Under the pieces are notes generated by a model, which searched no databases, was not told where the DNA came from, and saw only the letters and a program-made list of their open reading frames with translations. From Pyrenula massariospora (taxonomy: Eukaryota > Ascomycota > Eurotiomycetes > Pyrenulales > Pyrenulaceae): 64,000 nucleotides of DNA. The stretch is taken from NCBI GenBank assembly GCA_021030905.1, contig JAGFMI010000001.1, positions 434,001 to 498,000 of the forward strand. Reading direction: 5' to 3'. Position 1 is the stretch's first letter. Each line of letters starts with the position of its first letter. Of this stretch, positions 53,905 to 64,000 are shown one piece after another. The translations under genes and the position numbers were made by a program.

Positions 53905-55947
53905 AGCTATAGTATTTTCGGTAGGTAGGAGGGCGTTGCTGGGGTGTTTTATTTGGGGTTTTGTGTGGGAAAGGCGCGGATCGAAAACGGGGCGGATGGG
54001 CGTTTGGAATATACGATGAGCCACTAGGTCTGAGTCGTTTAACCTGGGTTGTGTTATTGCCAATGGTGCTCTACTGTACTCGATTAGGAAATAGAATGGC
54101 GTGGCGGGAAGGTCAAATTTGGGCTTTTGCTACCGTGACATAAAATGAAACGAACTGAAACGCAACGAAATAGTGTGGTCTTTGTCTATTCTTTTCTTTC
54201 CCGAGGACAACGTGCCGTGACGCGACGTGGTACAGCCTTTGAGTGCTAAGACGAGACAAGACCAGACCAGACAAGACACGGTTCATCACGCCGTACCTTG
54301 CTTTGCTTTGCTTTGCTTTACTCTACTTTCCTTTGTTTTCTTGTGCGGTGCTTCTGTTGCTGGTGTGCGGGCGGATTGTATTGTTTACAACCTATCTGTC
54401 CGTCTGTTTATGTATGGAGATTGGATTTGACGGGTTGGCTTGGATGGGGTTGGGGAGATGTGTGGTGTGATGTGTTATGGTATGTCTGTGGGATGGAGGG
54501 AAGGAGGGGTTGTGGATGGTAATGTTTATGTTCATGGCGCTAGCTTGGACTTAGACTTGCTTTTGAGTGTGGGGGATGATGGGTTGTGGTGTGGTTGGGG
54601 GCAAATTTTAAGCACGGGTCGGGGTGTAATGAAGGGGTGAGAGACGGATGAGAGTCGGTTGGGGTGGTGGATGGCGGGATGTGATGAGTTAGGAGGATGG
54701 GAGGGACTAGTCGGAAGGGCTTGGGAGGTGAGAGGGGCAATGGGGGGTGGAGATTGGGATCCTTGATGCGGTGGAGTGGAGGGGGAATTAGGATAGTAAG
54801 GGAATAGCGATGAGAGATGTAGGAAAGACACGGGTGAATCAGGACGTGCAGAGTAGGTTGAGAATGGTGTTCTCGTAGGAGACCATCGATAGAAAAGAAC
54901 CATTCGACAGTGACCGTCGTATTGAATGATGCAGTACATTTTACCAAACGTCGACGTTCTTGCTCTCTCATTGGTAAGACATGTCGAATGGCATAGGCAA
55001 GCCAAGCAATCAGGAAAGGGACTCGCATGGAAACTGAGCCGAGGGCAGTTATTTTTGACACATGTCAGTGGAGAAATGTAGGGGTTTACAGGGACGTGTT
55101 CATCGTTTCACAGAAAGATGCACGTCTCTTTTTCACAGTCCAGGGATTTTTGAAGATCTCAGCTGAGGAACTTTTGTTGTGCGCTGGTCAACTCGTGGGT
55201 CTTCGGAGAGAAAGTCGGTTGAGGGTTATGGAAATGACAGGGTCGCGGGAGGGTCTGCCTTGCGGCCGGAAGACCCTACTGCATCTTGGCGCTCATAGTG
55301 GCGGACCGCCCCCAAGTCGTGGGCACGAGGGGAAGACTTTTCTCCGAGTCGGTGTATTTCTTTTCGCGACTTCATGTCCAAACATTAAAGGTTGGTTGAA
55401 AATTTTTTTGCAGAAAATAAATATTATATACCGTGAGCTACAGACCATGCCATTTTTCAGACCACGTTCACGAAGCAGCCGGAGACTTTCATCCCTCATA
55501 AGAAGAAAATTCCAATGACCAGGGCCCGCAGAGATGTGTGCCTAACCATCAGGCTGTGGCTCGCCAAGAGCCCTAAATGGGCAATCCAAAGGAGCCGTCA
55601 CCCCAGGGCTGGACCTTAGTGGCGTCCTCTCGCGTGTTTCGTAGGTAGCCATGGCTCCCTGACTACACCTGCCAAGTGATCAGTCTGTACAACTTCGGGC
55701 TCAATGCAGTGATACCGTAGAGACCTGTCTTAGATGCACGTTGACAATTGGCCAGTTCGCTATCTCTGAACGCGAACTCTAAGACGCCATATCTGAATGC
55801 GTGAGTGATCCAGACCGAGCTATTTTAGTCCTGCGGCTCAGGTACAGAGCCTCGTCGCGGTCACTTCGATGGAGGTACTTGAGCCTTCCACTGCGACTTA
55901 GAGGCTGCGCGGAATTCTAAGTCCATGTCATCCCATCGCCGGCCAAA
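53905..55947. other. Intergenic DNA with G/T-rich plus strand
   Basis: 2 kb. 53,940-54,750 is G/T-rich on the plus strand with short direct repeats (gacaagac, ctttg). An ATG frame at 55027-55518 (163 codons) has no recognisable content. No gene is called. Confidence 0.5.
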
Positions 55948-57600
55948 ATGTCACCATGGCAGTACAACCAGGTTCCTTTTCATTCGGCACCAATGCAAAC
56001 AGGGTACTTCAGCTCGCCATCACTAAATTCGTCGTCGATGAGCCCTCCAATGGTCTGGTCTCCTTACCAGGCAACTCCACCGCCAGCGTACGACTCGAAG
56101 CCAGCTGCACAGGCAACGGTCATAGATCCTTTCCTTCAGAGCCCAAGGATCTTCGAGACACGGCCCAAGAAGCGATCACGACGATGTGCAGATTATCCGA
56201 CGATGCTACTGTTACTCGCCGTCTGGACTTTCCTCACAATAAGTTGCATTATACTGCTCTTTTTCACAGTGGTCTCGTCCACAACGGATTCAGACGCGGG
56301 AGCTATCGTGTCGGGAGATGAGATTGCTGGAACAGTTGCCTTTGCCTCGGCGCCTATACTCCTAGCAACGATTCTCAATGAAATCCTCGTGGAACGATTG
56401 TGGAGACGAGTCGTGCATTCAGCTCTCGGCAGAAATGCTGCAAGACAAAGCAATGGAAAGCTTGCTAAGAATCTTCGTGCTGCGAATTTCGAATGGCTGA
56501 ACTTTCTGAAACGTGTGTGGAAAGGCCGTATATCCTTCCAAGATATTAGGGCCGTTCTCAGCTATGGGCTCCTGCGATGGGGCAGTGCCATTAGTATTGC
56601 CAGCGTTCAACTTTGTGTGTCATGGCAGGGTGGGAACGGAGCGTATACTGCCAACAAAAGAGTTCTCTGGATTGTCGTGCCTGTGTTTCTCCATGCCTGC
56701 TCGGTTTTTGGGACCATGCTCATTTGGTTTTTGCTGCCATGGACGACCTTCAGCAGTCGGTTTGATGAGTTTGGCCTTTTGGATCGGTACAGACCATATC
56801 TCGAACGCGTTGGTGGTGGCTCAATCGCAAGCTTTGAAAAGGTGGCCCAACATCTAGAATCTCTCCAGCTAGATGGTTCACTTGGAAAGGAACACAGACC
56901 AGGTATACAATTCAAGGCCAAATTAAAAGGTATCTGGTTCGGACTTGGCTCGATGTGCGTTCCGTCCGCCGCTGCCTGGGCGTGTACGTCGTACATGGAA
57001 TTCAACGATTCTCTAGGAAGTGGCATCTACCGCTTTGCCTTCCACCTCGTCTTCCTCGCCCAGAACATCTTCTATCTCCTTGCTCTGGATTTCGTTATCT
57101 GGAATGTATCGCTGGAAGGCCTCTGCAGAACCAAACACAGGAAAACTCAAAAGCCGAACCAAAATCTCCGCCATCTCGGCTATTCCTCAGGATTCATGCT
57201 GCTTGTCAAGTCTTTCCGGCAACGGCGACCGCTCCGTGCCGCCATATTCTTGTGGCTCTTCTGGCTGCAAGCATGCCTGGTTCGCTTCTTCACTGTCGTG
57301 TATGCGCTCGGCATCACAGTGCTCAGCTATGGGACGAAGGCGGATCAGCGACAGTTTTACGACCCGGAATTTTGGCTGGCGTGGACGATTCTGACGGCTT
57401 GCTTCGTGTTCCCTCTTTTTATCCTTTGGCTTTTCACGCGCTTCCAGGCTCCGATGTGTGAGCAAGATGGGTGGCGTTGGGCGAAAATCGCGCAGACGGC
57501 ACTTTTCGAGGACGGCTATTATGGAGTTCGTGACGGGGAAGCTGTATGGGCGATGGATGTTGAGCCTTTTGGTAATTGGAAAGGGGAAAAGCTCCATTAG
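55948..57600 (+). CDS. Multi-pass membrane protein, fungal, unknown function
   Basis: A single exon of 550 residues starts at ATG 55948. The first ~75 residues are Pro/Ser/Gln-rich and cytosolic-looking, followed by a basic stretch (RPKKRSRR). Membrane segments then begin with MLLLLAVWTFLTISCIILLFF (~84-106) and include VAFASAPILLATILNEI, SYGLLRWGSAISIASVQL, VLWIVVPVFLHACSVFGTML, FAFHLVFLAQNIFYLLALDFV, FLWLFWLQACLVRFFTVVYAL and LAWTILTACFVFPLFILWLF. There is no signal peptide and no transport motif. The layout resembles lineage-specific fungal proteins of unknown role. The C-terminus is cytosolic-looking and Trp-rich (DGWRWAKIAQ, WAMDVEPFGNW). I propose no function. Confidence 0.77.
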   Translation: MSPWQYNQVPFHSAPMQTGYFSSPSLNSSSMSPPMVWSPYQATPPPAYDSKPAAQATVIDPFLQSPRIFETRPKKRSRRCADYPTMLLLLAVWTFLTISCIILLFFTVVSSTTDSDAGAIVSGDEIAGTVAFASAPILLATILNEILVERLWRRVVHSALGRNAARQSNGKLAKNLRAANFEWLNFLKRVWKGRISFQDIRAVLSYGLLRWGSAISIASVQLCVSWQGGNGAYTANKRVLWIVVPVFLHACSVFGTMLIWFLLPWTTFSSRFDEFGLLDRYRPYLERVGGGSIASFEKVAQHLESLQLDGSLGKEHRPGIQFKAKLKGIWFGLGSMCVPSAAAWACTSYMEFNDSLGSGIYRFAFHLVFLAQNIFYLLALDFVIWNVSLEGLCRTKHRKTQKPNQNLRHLGYSSGFMLLVKSFRQRRPLRAAIFLWLFWLQACLVRFFTVVYALGITVLSYGTKADQRQFYDPEFWLAWTILTACFVFPLFILWLFTRFQAPMCEQDGWRWAKIAQTALFEDGYYGVRDGEAVWAMDVEPFGNWKGEKLH

Positions 57601-60600
57601 TTCTAAATAATATAAAAGGAACGATTTCAGACACTGCCTGCTTGCTTTGATTTTTGATGACCCTTCGAGACCCTGATAAGGCTATGGGAATGTTCAAGTC
57701 AACGGCTCCTCAAGCATTGTCTATCAATTCAATCGTTTGTAGACTTTGTCCAAATCAGCAATGCAGGCTTGCAGCTGGTAAGTCGCAACACTAGGCTTTT
57801 AGCAGAGAGGCTTTACTTCGCCATATTCTCGCTAAATAGGTTTAAGGCACTTTCCAGACTCACACCACCGCAATCCAAACTTTATCGGAAGGTTGTAGAA
57901 AAGAAGTAATATAGGACAGACTAAATGCTTTTTCTTCTCACATTTTGGAACGTGTGCTAGAACATGGGGTATGAGGGTGGCTTGTCATCGTCGTCACCGC
58001 CACCACTGTAGTCAAAGTTGCTTGTGGTTCAGGATATTCTCGACCTTAACGCCGATCGATGAGCGGCTCAAAGAAAGCAAGTTGACGTGTGGATGAGGCA
58101 ATAACGTCAATCAGAAGATGGTGTATACCTCGGTTCATGTGTTAGGCGTGTCAGGTTGACTTGAGGATTACGGTAACACTAAGGCTTGACGTCGATTTCA
58201 AATCCCGCTCCCTGCGCCGTCTACCACCCATGAACAGCAACAATCTTCGGTAAGAAAACTGCTGCTCGAGCGTCTTCTCCTCATGCAATTATTCATTGAT
58301 AATTGGTGGCAGCTACGACACGTATTTAGCATCCCGTGCTGTGGACCGAATTCAGAGGGATCTCACTGCCGAGTTATGGTGGTGATATCGGTGTCAACGG
58401 CGTTGCAATCAGCGTGGCTACTAGCTCGATCACGGCCATGCGTCTCCCAAGATCCTAATACTTCGAGGAGGGCTGCTGCATTTACGTGATGTATACGGTG
58501 GAAGGAGAGCTGGGGGATCTGTATAATGGCGGTGCGAGCGAGTCTCGTCGAAGAGAGGGTCTTTCGGACGGAGAGATGGATCTTGGCTGCGGTAGGATAT
58601 ATTTGCGGGAAAAGAATTAAGATGTGGTAAGCGTAGATCCTCAGTCTGGAAGACGCTGAACGGTCCATGAGCAAGGATCTAGGAGGACGCTCTTAGACGT
58701 TTCGCTGTGGCAGCCATGTCGACTATAACGAAGGAGCTATAATTGTCGGAATTATTGAGTATAAAGACAGTGGGTTCCATGACAGCGAGAAGGTCTACTT
58801 TAAGCGGCGGGGGGTTTTTTGGTGTAAATAAAGAAGTGTCTGGTGAAGAACATTTGGCTCCCGTCGTTGACGGAGGAGGCCTCAACGTTGGTGCTGGAAG
58901 AGATGGGACGGATCTCTTGGGTCGAAATGTGATACGCTCTTTGACACACTGCCGGATGTTTGCGTTGCTGCGACATTCTGCACGGCATGCGTGTGGGAAA
59001 AGTAAAGAGAGCTCATGGCAGAATTTGAAGTGGTACGCCCTCTCGAAGAAGACGAAGACATGAACTTCCTCTCGTGCTCCGACGTCCAGCCGGACTCCTA
59101 GGCTTTATCTGTCTCGAGGGGGATCTGTAATAACGGTCGCTCTTGATTGACTTCCACCGAAGCGTCTTCCTGTTTTCAGAAGCAAGACGACAGGAATAGC
59201 GCCTTTTTCGATCACTCATATCACGGTACATGGTGCGCGTGGAAACAGACCGGTAGTTCACGAGACTTTAACTTATGGCTGTTTTGGAGCCATTCGTTTC
59301 TCGGCAGTAGCAAAAGAACAGAAGACAAAGACCCAAACGCAGATGAAAGGATTCAGGTCTATTCCATCAAAAGCTTTTTCCTCGGTGTACGCCACCTCTT
59401 CACTGTGCCAACTGGTTCAAAATCGACCACAGCAATGTACCGAACCGTCACCTTATCAAATGTCAAAACCACCTGTTCTCTCAACCAGCCAACAGCCCAA
59501 CCACCACCAATTTTTTTTCTTTTTAGTTCCTACAGCGTTTCGGCTTCCTCATAACGAGGCGCCACCCCGGGGTTGTGCTCGGTTAGTGGAAGTTAGCACG
59601 AATATCACCTATCAGCCAATCACCGTAGCCCAGAACGCGTAAAGACCTCCTTCTTAAGGTATAGTATAGCCCAGAGCTCTAATCCAGTCCTAGTAAACAG
59701 CTCGTGGTTGAAAGCTCCGTCTGGCCTAACAAGCCTGCCAGCACATTCCGACTCTGCTTCGTCAGTCGATGCTCCTCCACAAATTTCTATTCCCTACCCC
59801 AATTCTCAATCCCCACGAATACCTGCGCAAACCTCGCCAGCACCTACACTGTCTTAGAGATCACCGTCTACTGTCCCACACAAACCCTCAGTCCCCACAG
59901 AAAAGGCATATACTCCTACCTCGGCTTGAACTTTAATCCCCCCCCACCGCTCTAGCCAGAAGACCTCTGCATCTCCGCCGCAGATATCCGGGTCACAATG
60001 CGTTGCCCAACAGACGATGCGAACCTCTGTGTCCAGCTGCACAAAGATGGTTCTCTGCCTTGCGGGCCGCTTCTGCGCGGAAGGATGCAATCTAAAGTCT
60101 AAAGCGCAGATGCGCCACGTACGGCTGGCGGGGAAGAGGAGCCGAAGACCTGAAGCGTTGAGTCGGCGGCTAGCAGATTTAAAGGTGGCAGCTCACTTTC
60201 GTTGACCTTACTGCTCATCTACGTCAGTTTCTTCAAGGACTCGTCTGCCAGCAGCTCCCTGAGCTACGCATCCTCGTCACTCGGCTTGTGCCAGATTCGT
60301 GGATATCTAACGAGGTTGAAGAACGGATCCGCGACGGCAATCACCGTCGTGTCTTTCGCAGGTGGGAAAATATTAACTAATTGTGACCTCAGCTCCACGT
60401 GGTTTGTTATCTACTCTGCCAGCTCAGTCACCAAGACGCCTGCACTTCTTCCCGATATATTTAGCTACTGAGATGCAGAGGGAAATTCAATGTTTCCAAT
60501 CTGAAGGGAACAATTTCGATTGGTAATGGCTGCTGTAGAAATGACCATTGCAGACACCTATCCGGCAAAGGCTCAACCACTTCTTTACAATGTTCCCCTG

Positions 60601-60661
60601 TCCTATCTCAAGGTCTGATGAAGCACTTCCCATTGGCAAAGACCGATTGATAAGCCTCGGC
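57601..60661. other. Eroded, gene-poor DNA
   Basis: 3 kb with no supportable gene. Short open frames on both strands switch frame often. Protein-like scraps occur at 59,945-60,100 (ISAADIRVTMRCPTDD) and 60,211-60,378 (LRILVTRLVPDSWISN), but neither can be extended or named. Confidence 0.45.
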
Positions 60662-60938
60662 CTACGTTGACTCCGTCCCAGTCTCCCCGTACCAATGAAG
60701 GTCAACCTGGCGGTCCTTCAGTATGCTCACCAGCGGGCTGTCAACCTCACGACCCTTGAGCGTACTGGTTAGAGGTCCTGCCACTGTATCCCCTATACAC
60801 GACATCAATAAACAAATGCTCTAATATCCAATTAAGTATGCTAGAGCTAGAATCTCTCATACCCGGGACTGGTGCCGAAGCACTTAGACAAGCCAGTGAC
60901 AAAGCAGCCAAAGCAGCAGTAGCAATTTGAAAATGCAT
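60662..60938 (-). CDS. Small secreted protein candidate
   Basis: Exons 60863-60938 and 60662-60783, with a 79-nt intron (GTATGA...ATACAG), give 65 residues. The phase closes to a TAG at 60662-60664. The N-terminus MHFQIATAALAALSLACLSA is a textbook signal peptide. The mature part is short, hydrophilic and free of cysteine (PLTSTLKGREVDSPLVSILK...HWYGETGTEST). Without splicing the frame still ends after 63 codons, so coding potential rests mainly on the signal peptide. Size and location in eroded DNA fit effector-like small secreted proteins, but the length is small enough for chance. Confidence 0.45.
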
Positions 60939-63900
60939 GTTCAGGCGGTGATATTTTGACTGATTTGGTAAGAGTTCTTAATTCTGGGAGAGATTTTCTT
61001 CCTTTTCTGACGGAAGAAACGAAATGATACGCAGAGATGTGGCTGATATAGCTTGGAGCGTGTCAGGTGGAGAACAGGAGGGGAGTACAGCTTATTAAGA
61101 AAACAAGAGACCGTAATCGTCGGGAAGTTTGTTGTGCGGGCATGTCATAAGCGTCTCTTATTCTCGGGTGGAATGGGGATTTGGGCTCCTGGCAGCTTGT
61201 GCGCAATGTAAATGCACGGGCTCGTGGAAGCGAGGACGATCTGAAATCCCGATGTGAAATCCCGCACCCTGCATGAGGTTGCCGTAAAACAGGCGAGCAT
61301 TAGTGATAAGGAGCATCCCTCAAATGAGTTGGCCCGTTTGATACAGAATTGAAAGCCTTCGGGATCAGCCACAGGACTTATGATTTGATAGCGTAATATT
61401 GCTCGTAGATGCTCGTTGTCATTGATCGGCTGCAGCGGCAGAAAAGCTGATAGAACGGACCAATCTCGAGATTTGTGACACGCGTGACAATCAGCTCGAT
61501 AAGGCTCACGGTTTTTCCTTGCTGGGAGACATCGGTTATTAACTTTGCTAAGTTCTCTACAGTCAAGAAAGGCTATCCGGGCTCGAAGACACGCTTTCTG
61601 GGAACTTCACGGCAATCGCGCTACTGAAGACCTGTGTTAGTATTTTCCCAAGACTTTACAATGTGCTAGGTTAGTGTGCCGCAACTTAAACGTAGGGTGG
61701 CCACCCATCACACCCTATGCGGTCGCCTGAAGATTCTACACGCTTTGCGCAGGTTTTGCTATGGTGAAATCCTCTCGGAACGCTCCTCTTTGCTCTGCGA
61801 GGTCGCTGGGCCGCTTCTGCGCAGCTGCCACCTGAGGAGAGAGCATCAGTGTTGAAGATGCTTGCAAAAGAGTCATCCAATCAACACCGCAGGACCTCGG
61901 AACCTTGTCAAAGGGCAAGGATAGAACTATGGCACTGATATTTGGCGACACATCGGTTGACAGAGATGCTGCGTTGGTTCTTCTGCAACAGCTGTCCAGA
62001 GACGTCCCCCATTGCGATCCACCTTCCTGCATTGCTCCAAGATGGTCAGACGACTTCACCGCAAGCCGAGTGCCGCCAAGCTAGTCATTTGCCTGTTGCG
62101 ATGCAGTGAAGAAAACTCTACAGACTCATCGGTGAACAAGTCTAGGCGAAAGACGTTGCACTTCCTGAAGGTATTATATCGACGGTTTTCCGATTGGTCT
62201 GCCTCCGTCCGTGCCATCCCAAATTCGACCTATGCCAACCGGCCCAAGGTTGGCACGGACAGTGGCAGACCAATCAAAGAACCATCGACCCGGATGACAG
62301 CATAGTTGATACTGGTCCATGGTCTAGCTTTTCGATTCTAGACGAGCTGACCGCAGCTGGGATGATTCTGCCAGCCCATTATATTCCTACCGCCACGCTT
62401 CGTCTCAATGTAAGCACGTAAAAAATAAGATCGATCCGGATGACTGGCTTCCTCTACCTGAGCTGTTGTGCTACACGCAATTCTATGAACCTATTGGAAT
62501 GTCATAATAACGAAGATTTCAAGGTCATGGTTGTGCGGATAGAAGCTGTGTCTTATATGGCAAGTCTCTATTTCTCGTACTAAGCGTTCAAATCTCTAAC
62601 ATTACATACAGGCGTGAAAAGAAAAGTGACGGGCTTTCCTGCCGGTGAAATTGGCTCCAAGAACTCCAAATTCGCCTCGTCAAAGCAAAACTACTCCAAA
62701 AGTTCGTCAGATCTACTAGATTGATTGAGCACTAGCATTCTCGTACACTAGAACAGAGCGAATACAGCGTGCTTCAGGTACTGAATGCTGGCTATTGCAT
62801 CATCACGATCGGCATGCTTCTCTCCCACTGTCGATTGTTCAACAATATCTGTGGTGCTTTCTTCGATCGAGCGACGCAAGCTTTCATTGCCAGCATCCTT
62901 TTCAGGGCCGCCAGCTTCCTCTTGATTTTACCTTTTTCTGTGGAACTCATTTCAATAAGCACTACAATAATGTTCTTACGAAAGCAGAATGTTGCCCTCA
63001 CGGCCTCTAGATTAATGAAGGTGTTCTTATTTCGGACTTAATCATCGATGTCTTCGTTCTTTGCATTCCAGTGCTTCAAGAATGGTATCAAGCCTTTTCT
63101 TCTTGAAAGGAGTCTTCTTCGCTGCTACAGTCATTCTCCTATAATCCAACATAGCAATTATAATGCTTGGGAAAATACGTTTTATGACCATTCAAATCCT
63201 CAAAAAACCGAGGAACGAACCTCAAGGTCCAGGGGTCTCCCACAAATGTTTAATAGCAGTAAATGCAATTTAATCCAACCAAAAAACGTTGCCAAATAAT
63301 GAATACATAATGCAAAATCCATTGTAGTCTTAAATCTCAGAACGGCGCAGGCCATCCCGCGACACAAAAGCACCCTATCCAAATTGAACCCACGGCTGGC
63401 CACCTGGCATTCGTGACGACGCAGAATACATGCCAAGTAATCCCCGACGCCTTCTACCATCCTACCAGAGGATAGCACGTGTGAGAAGTGGCAGATCGAA
63501 CTGACCTTTCAGGCCAGGGACGGCGAAACACTCGGACACAACACGACAAAAGTTAGGTAGAGGAACTGTGTTTAGCCTATAGATACAAGGAACTCGACTA
63601 CTACTAAACAGCCTCTCGAGCCCTTTTTATTAGTATGTAGTACCCGAGTGTTTATTGCCCGAATCAAATCGATTTGACTTGTTTCTAAGTAGACGGTGGT
63701 GTATGTAAAGATACAACTGTTCGACTTAGAATTTTTTCGTAAACTCGCAGCTCTTGGTTGTACGGTATGTCTTCCTCGACTCGGCCAGCCTGCTCTAGAA
63801 ACACGCAGAGAGCGCGGTATGAGAACAACACCTTGTTCAGTGTCTTCAGCCATTATCTACAGCCTCGCTCAGCGCTCTAGTCTATGATTTACAAGATCCT

Positions 63901-64000
63901 GCTTAGAGTTCCTCTCCACAGTGTCAAACAGCAGTAATGCTATAGACAATATCCACCGATCTCATATTACGGAGATCTATCTCTCCGTCAATGAGCTCCT
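60939..64000. other. Eroded, gene-poor DNA to window end
   Basis: It contains the MITE copy at 62179-62288 and a minus-strand stretch at 61142-61720 with protein-like text in two overlapping frames (see findings). The remainder, including 62,450-64,000, shows no gene, RNA gene or repeat that I can support. Confidence 0.45.
62179..62288. mobile_element. MITE, copy B
   Basis: Inverted ends: tcgacggttttccgattggt at 62179 against the complement ending ccatcga at 62288. Inner arms gattggtctgcc / ggcagaccaatc and gtccgtgcca / tggcacggac give a long stem with a short centre. It shares atcccaaatt, ggttgg and the ggcagaccaatcaaa end with copy A at 46719-46881. Confidence 0.65.

Noticed and set aside
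55027-55518. ATG-started frame of 163 codons
   Set aside because: Basic, unstructured text without family features. It is isolated in eroded DNA, so chance is a sufficient explanation.
1-64000. CRISPR arrays, bacterial operons, rRNA genes, telomere repeats
   Set aside because: None were seen. Repeats present are short tandem arrays or foldback elements, and all genes have eukaryotic introns.

Overview
The window is nuclear DNA of a filamentous ascomycete (Pezizomycotina). This rests on short spliceosomal introns (mostly 45-110 nt, GTRNGT donors, CTRAY-like branch sites, YAG acceptors) and on the gene set: a QDE-2-type Argonaute, a phage-type mitochondrial RNA polymerase with organellar leader, RNA14, ASF1, COG3, a BCK1-type MAPKKK, a fungal pyruvate decarboxylase and an Sro7/Lgl protein. 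I cannot name the genus. All exon models were built by hand from splice signals and phase closure. Several predicted reading frames begin at TTG or GTG; for those I moved the start to the first suitable ATG.

Layout. 0-3.2 kb: the 3' end of FCP1, a hairpin element, and an unrecognised gene whose 5' half looks like a string of micro-exons between small introns. 3.2-6.9 kb: gene-poor DNA with a pyrimidine-rich strand and microsatellites. 6.9-11.4 kb: Argonaute on the minus strand with an intron-rich leader. 12.4-34.7 kb: a compact housekeeping block: RPO41, RNA14, ASF1, COG3, FMP25-like, an ICL/PEP-mutase enzyme and BCK1. 36.1-43.2 kb: pyruvate decarboxylase, a MITE-like element, a TAN1 gene that is only visible once spliced and has a problem junction, and an APH-like protein lacking its catalytic motif. 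44.0-49.0 kb: a secreted Ser/Thr-rich protein, a Copia LTR remnant, a MITE copy and a frameshifted membrane protein. 50.6-57.6 kb: an Sro7/tomosyn-like gene and a multi-pass membrane protein. 57.6-64 kb: eroded, gene-poor DNA with one small secreted protein candidate and a second copy of the same MITE.

The housekeeping genes do not form one pathway. They cover transcription (FCP1, RPO41), mRNA 3' processing (RNA14), chromatin assembly (ASF1), Golgi tethering and exocytosis (COG3, Sro7), cell-wall signalling (BCK1), tRNA modification (TAN1) and fermentation (PDC). The accessory parts are where the unusual signals lie: micro-exons and a 100-bp intron+exon duplication at 1.4-2.0 kb, two copies of one MITE that differ mostly by transitions, a TAN1 gene with a premature stop or ultrashort introns, and a catalytically degenerate APH-fold protein.
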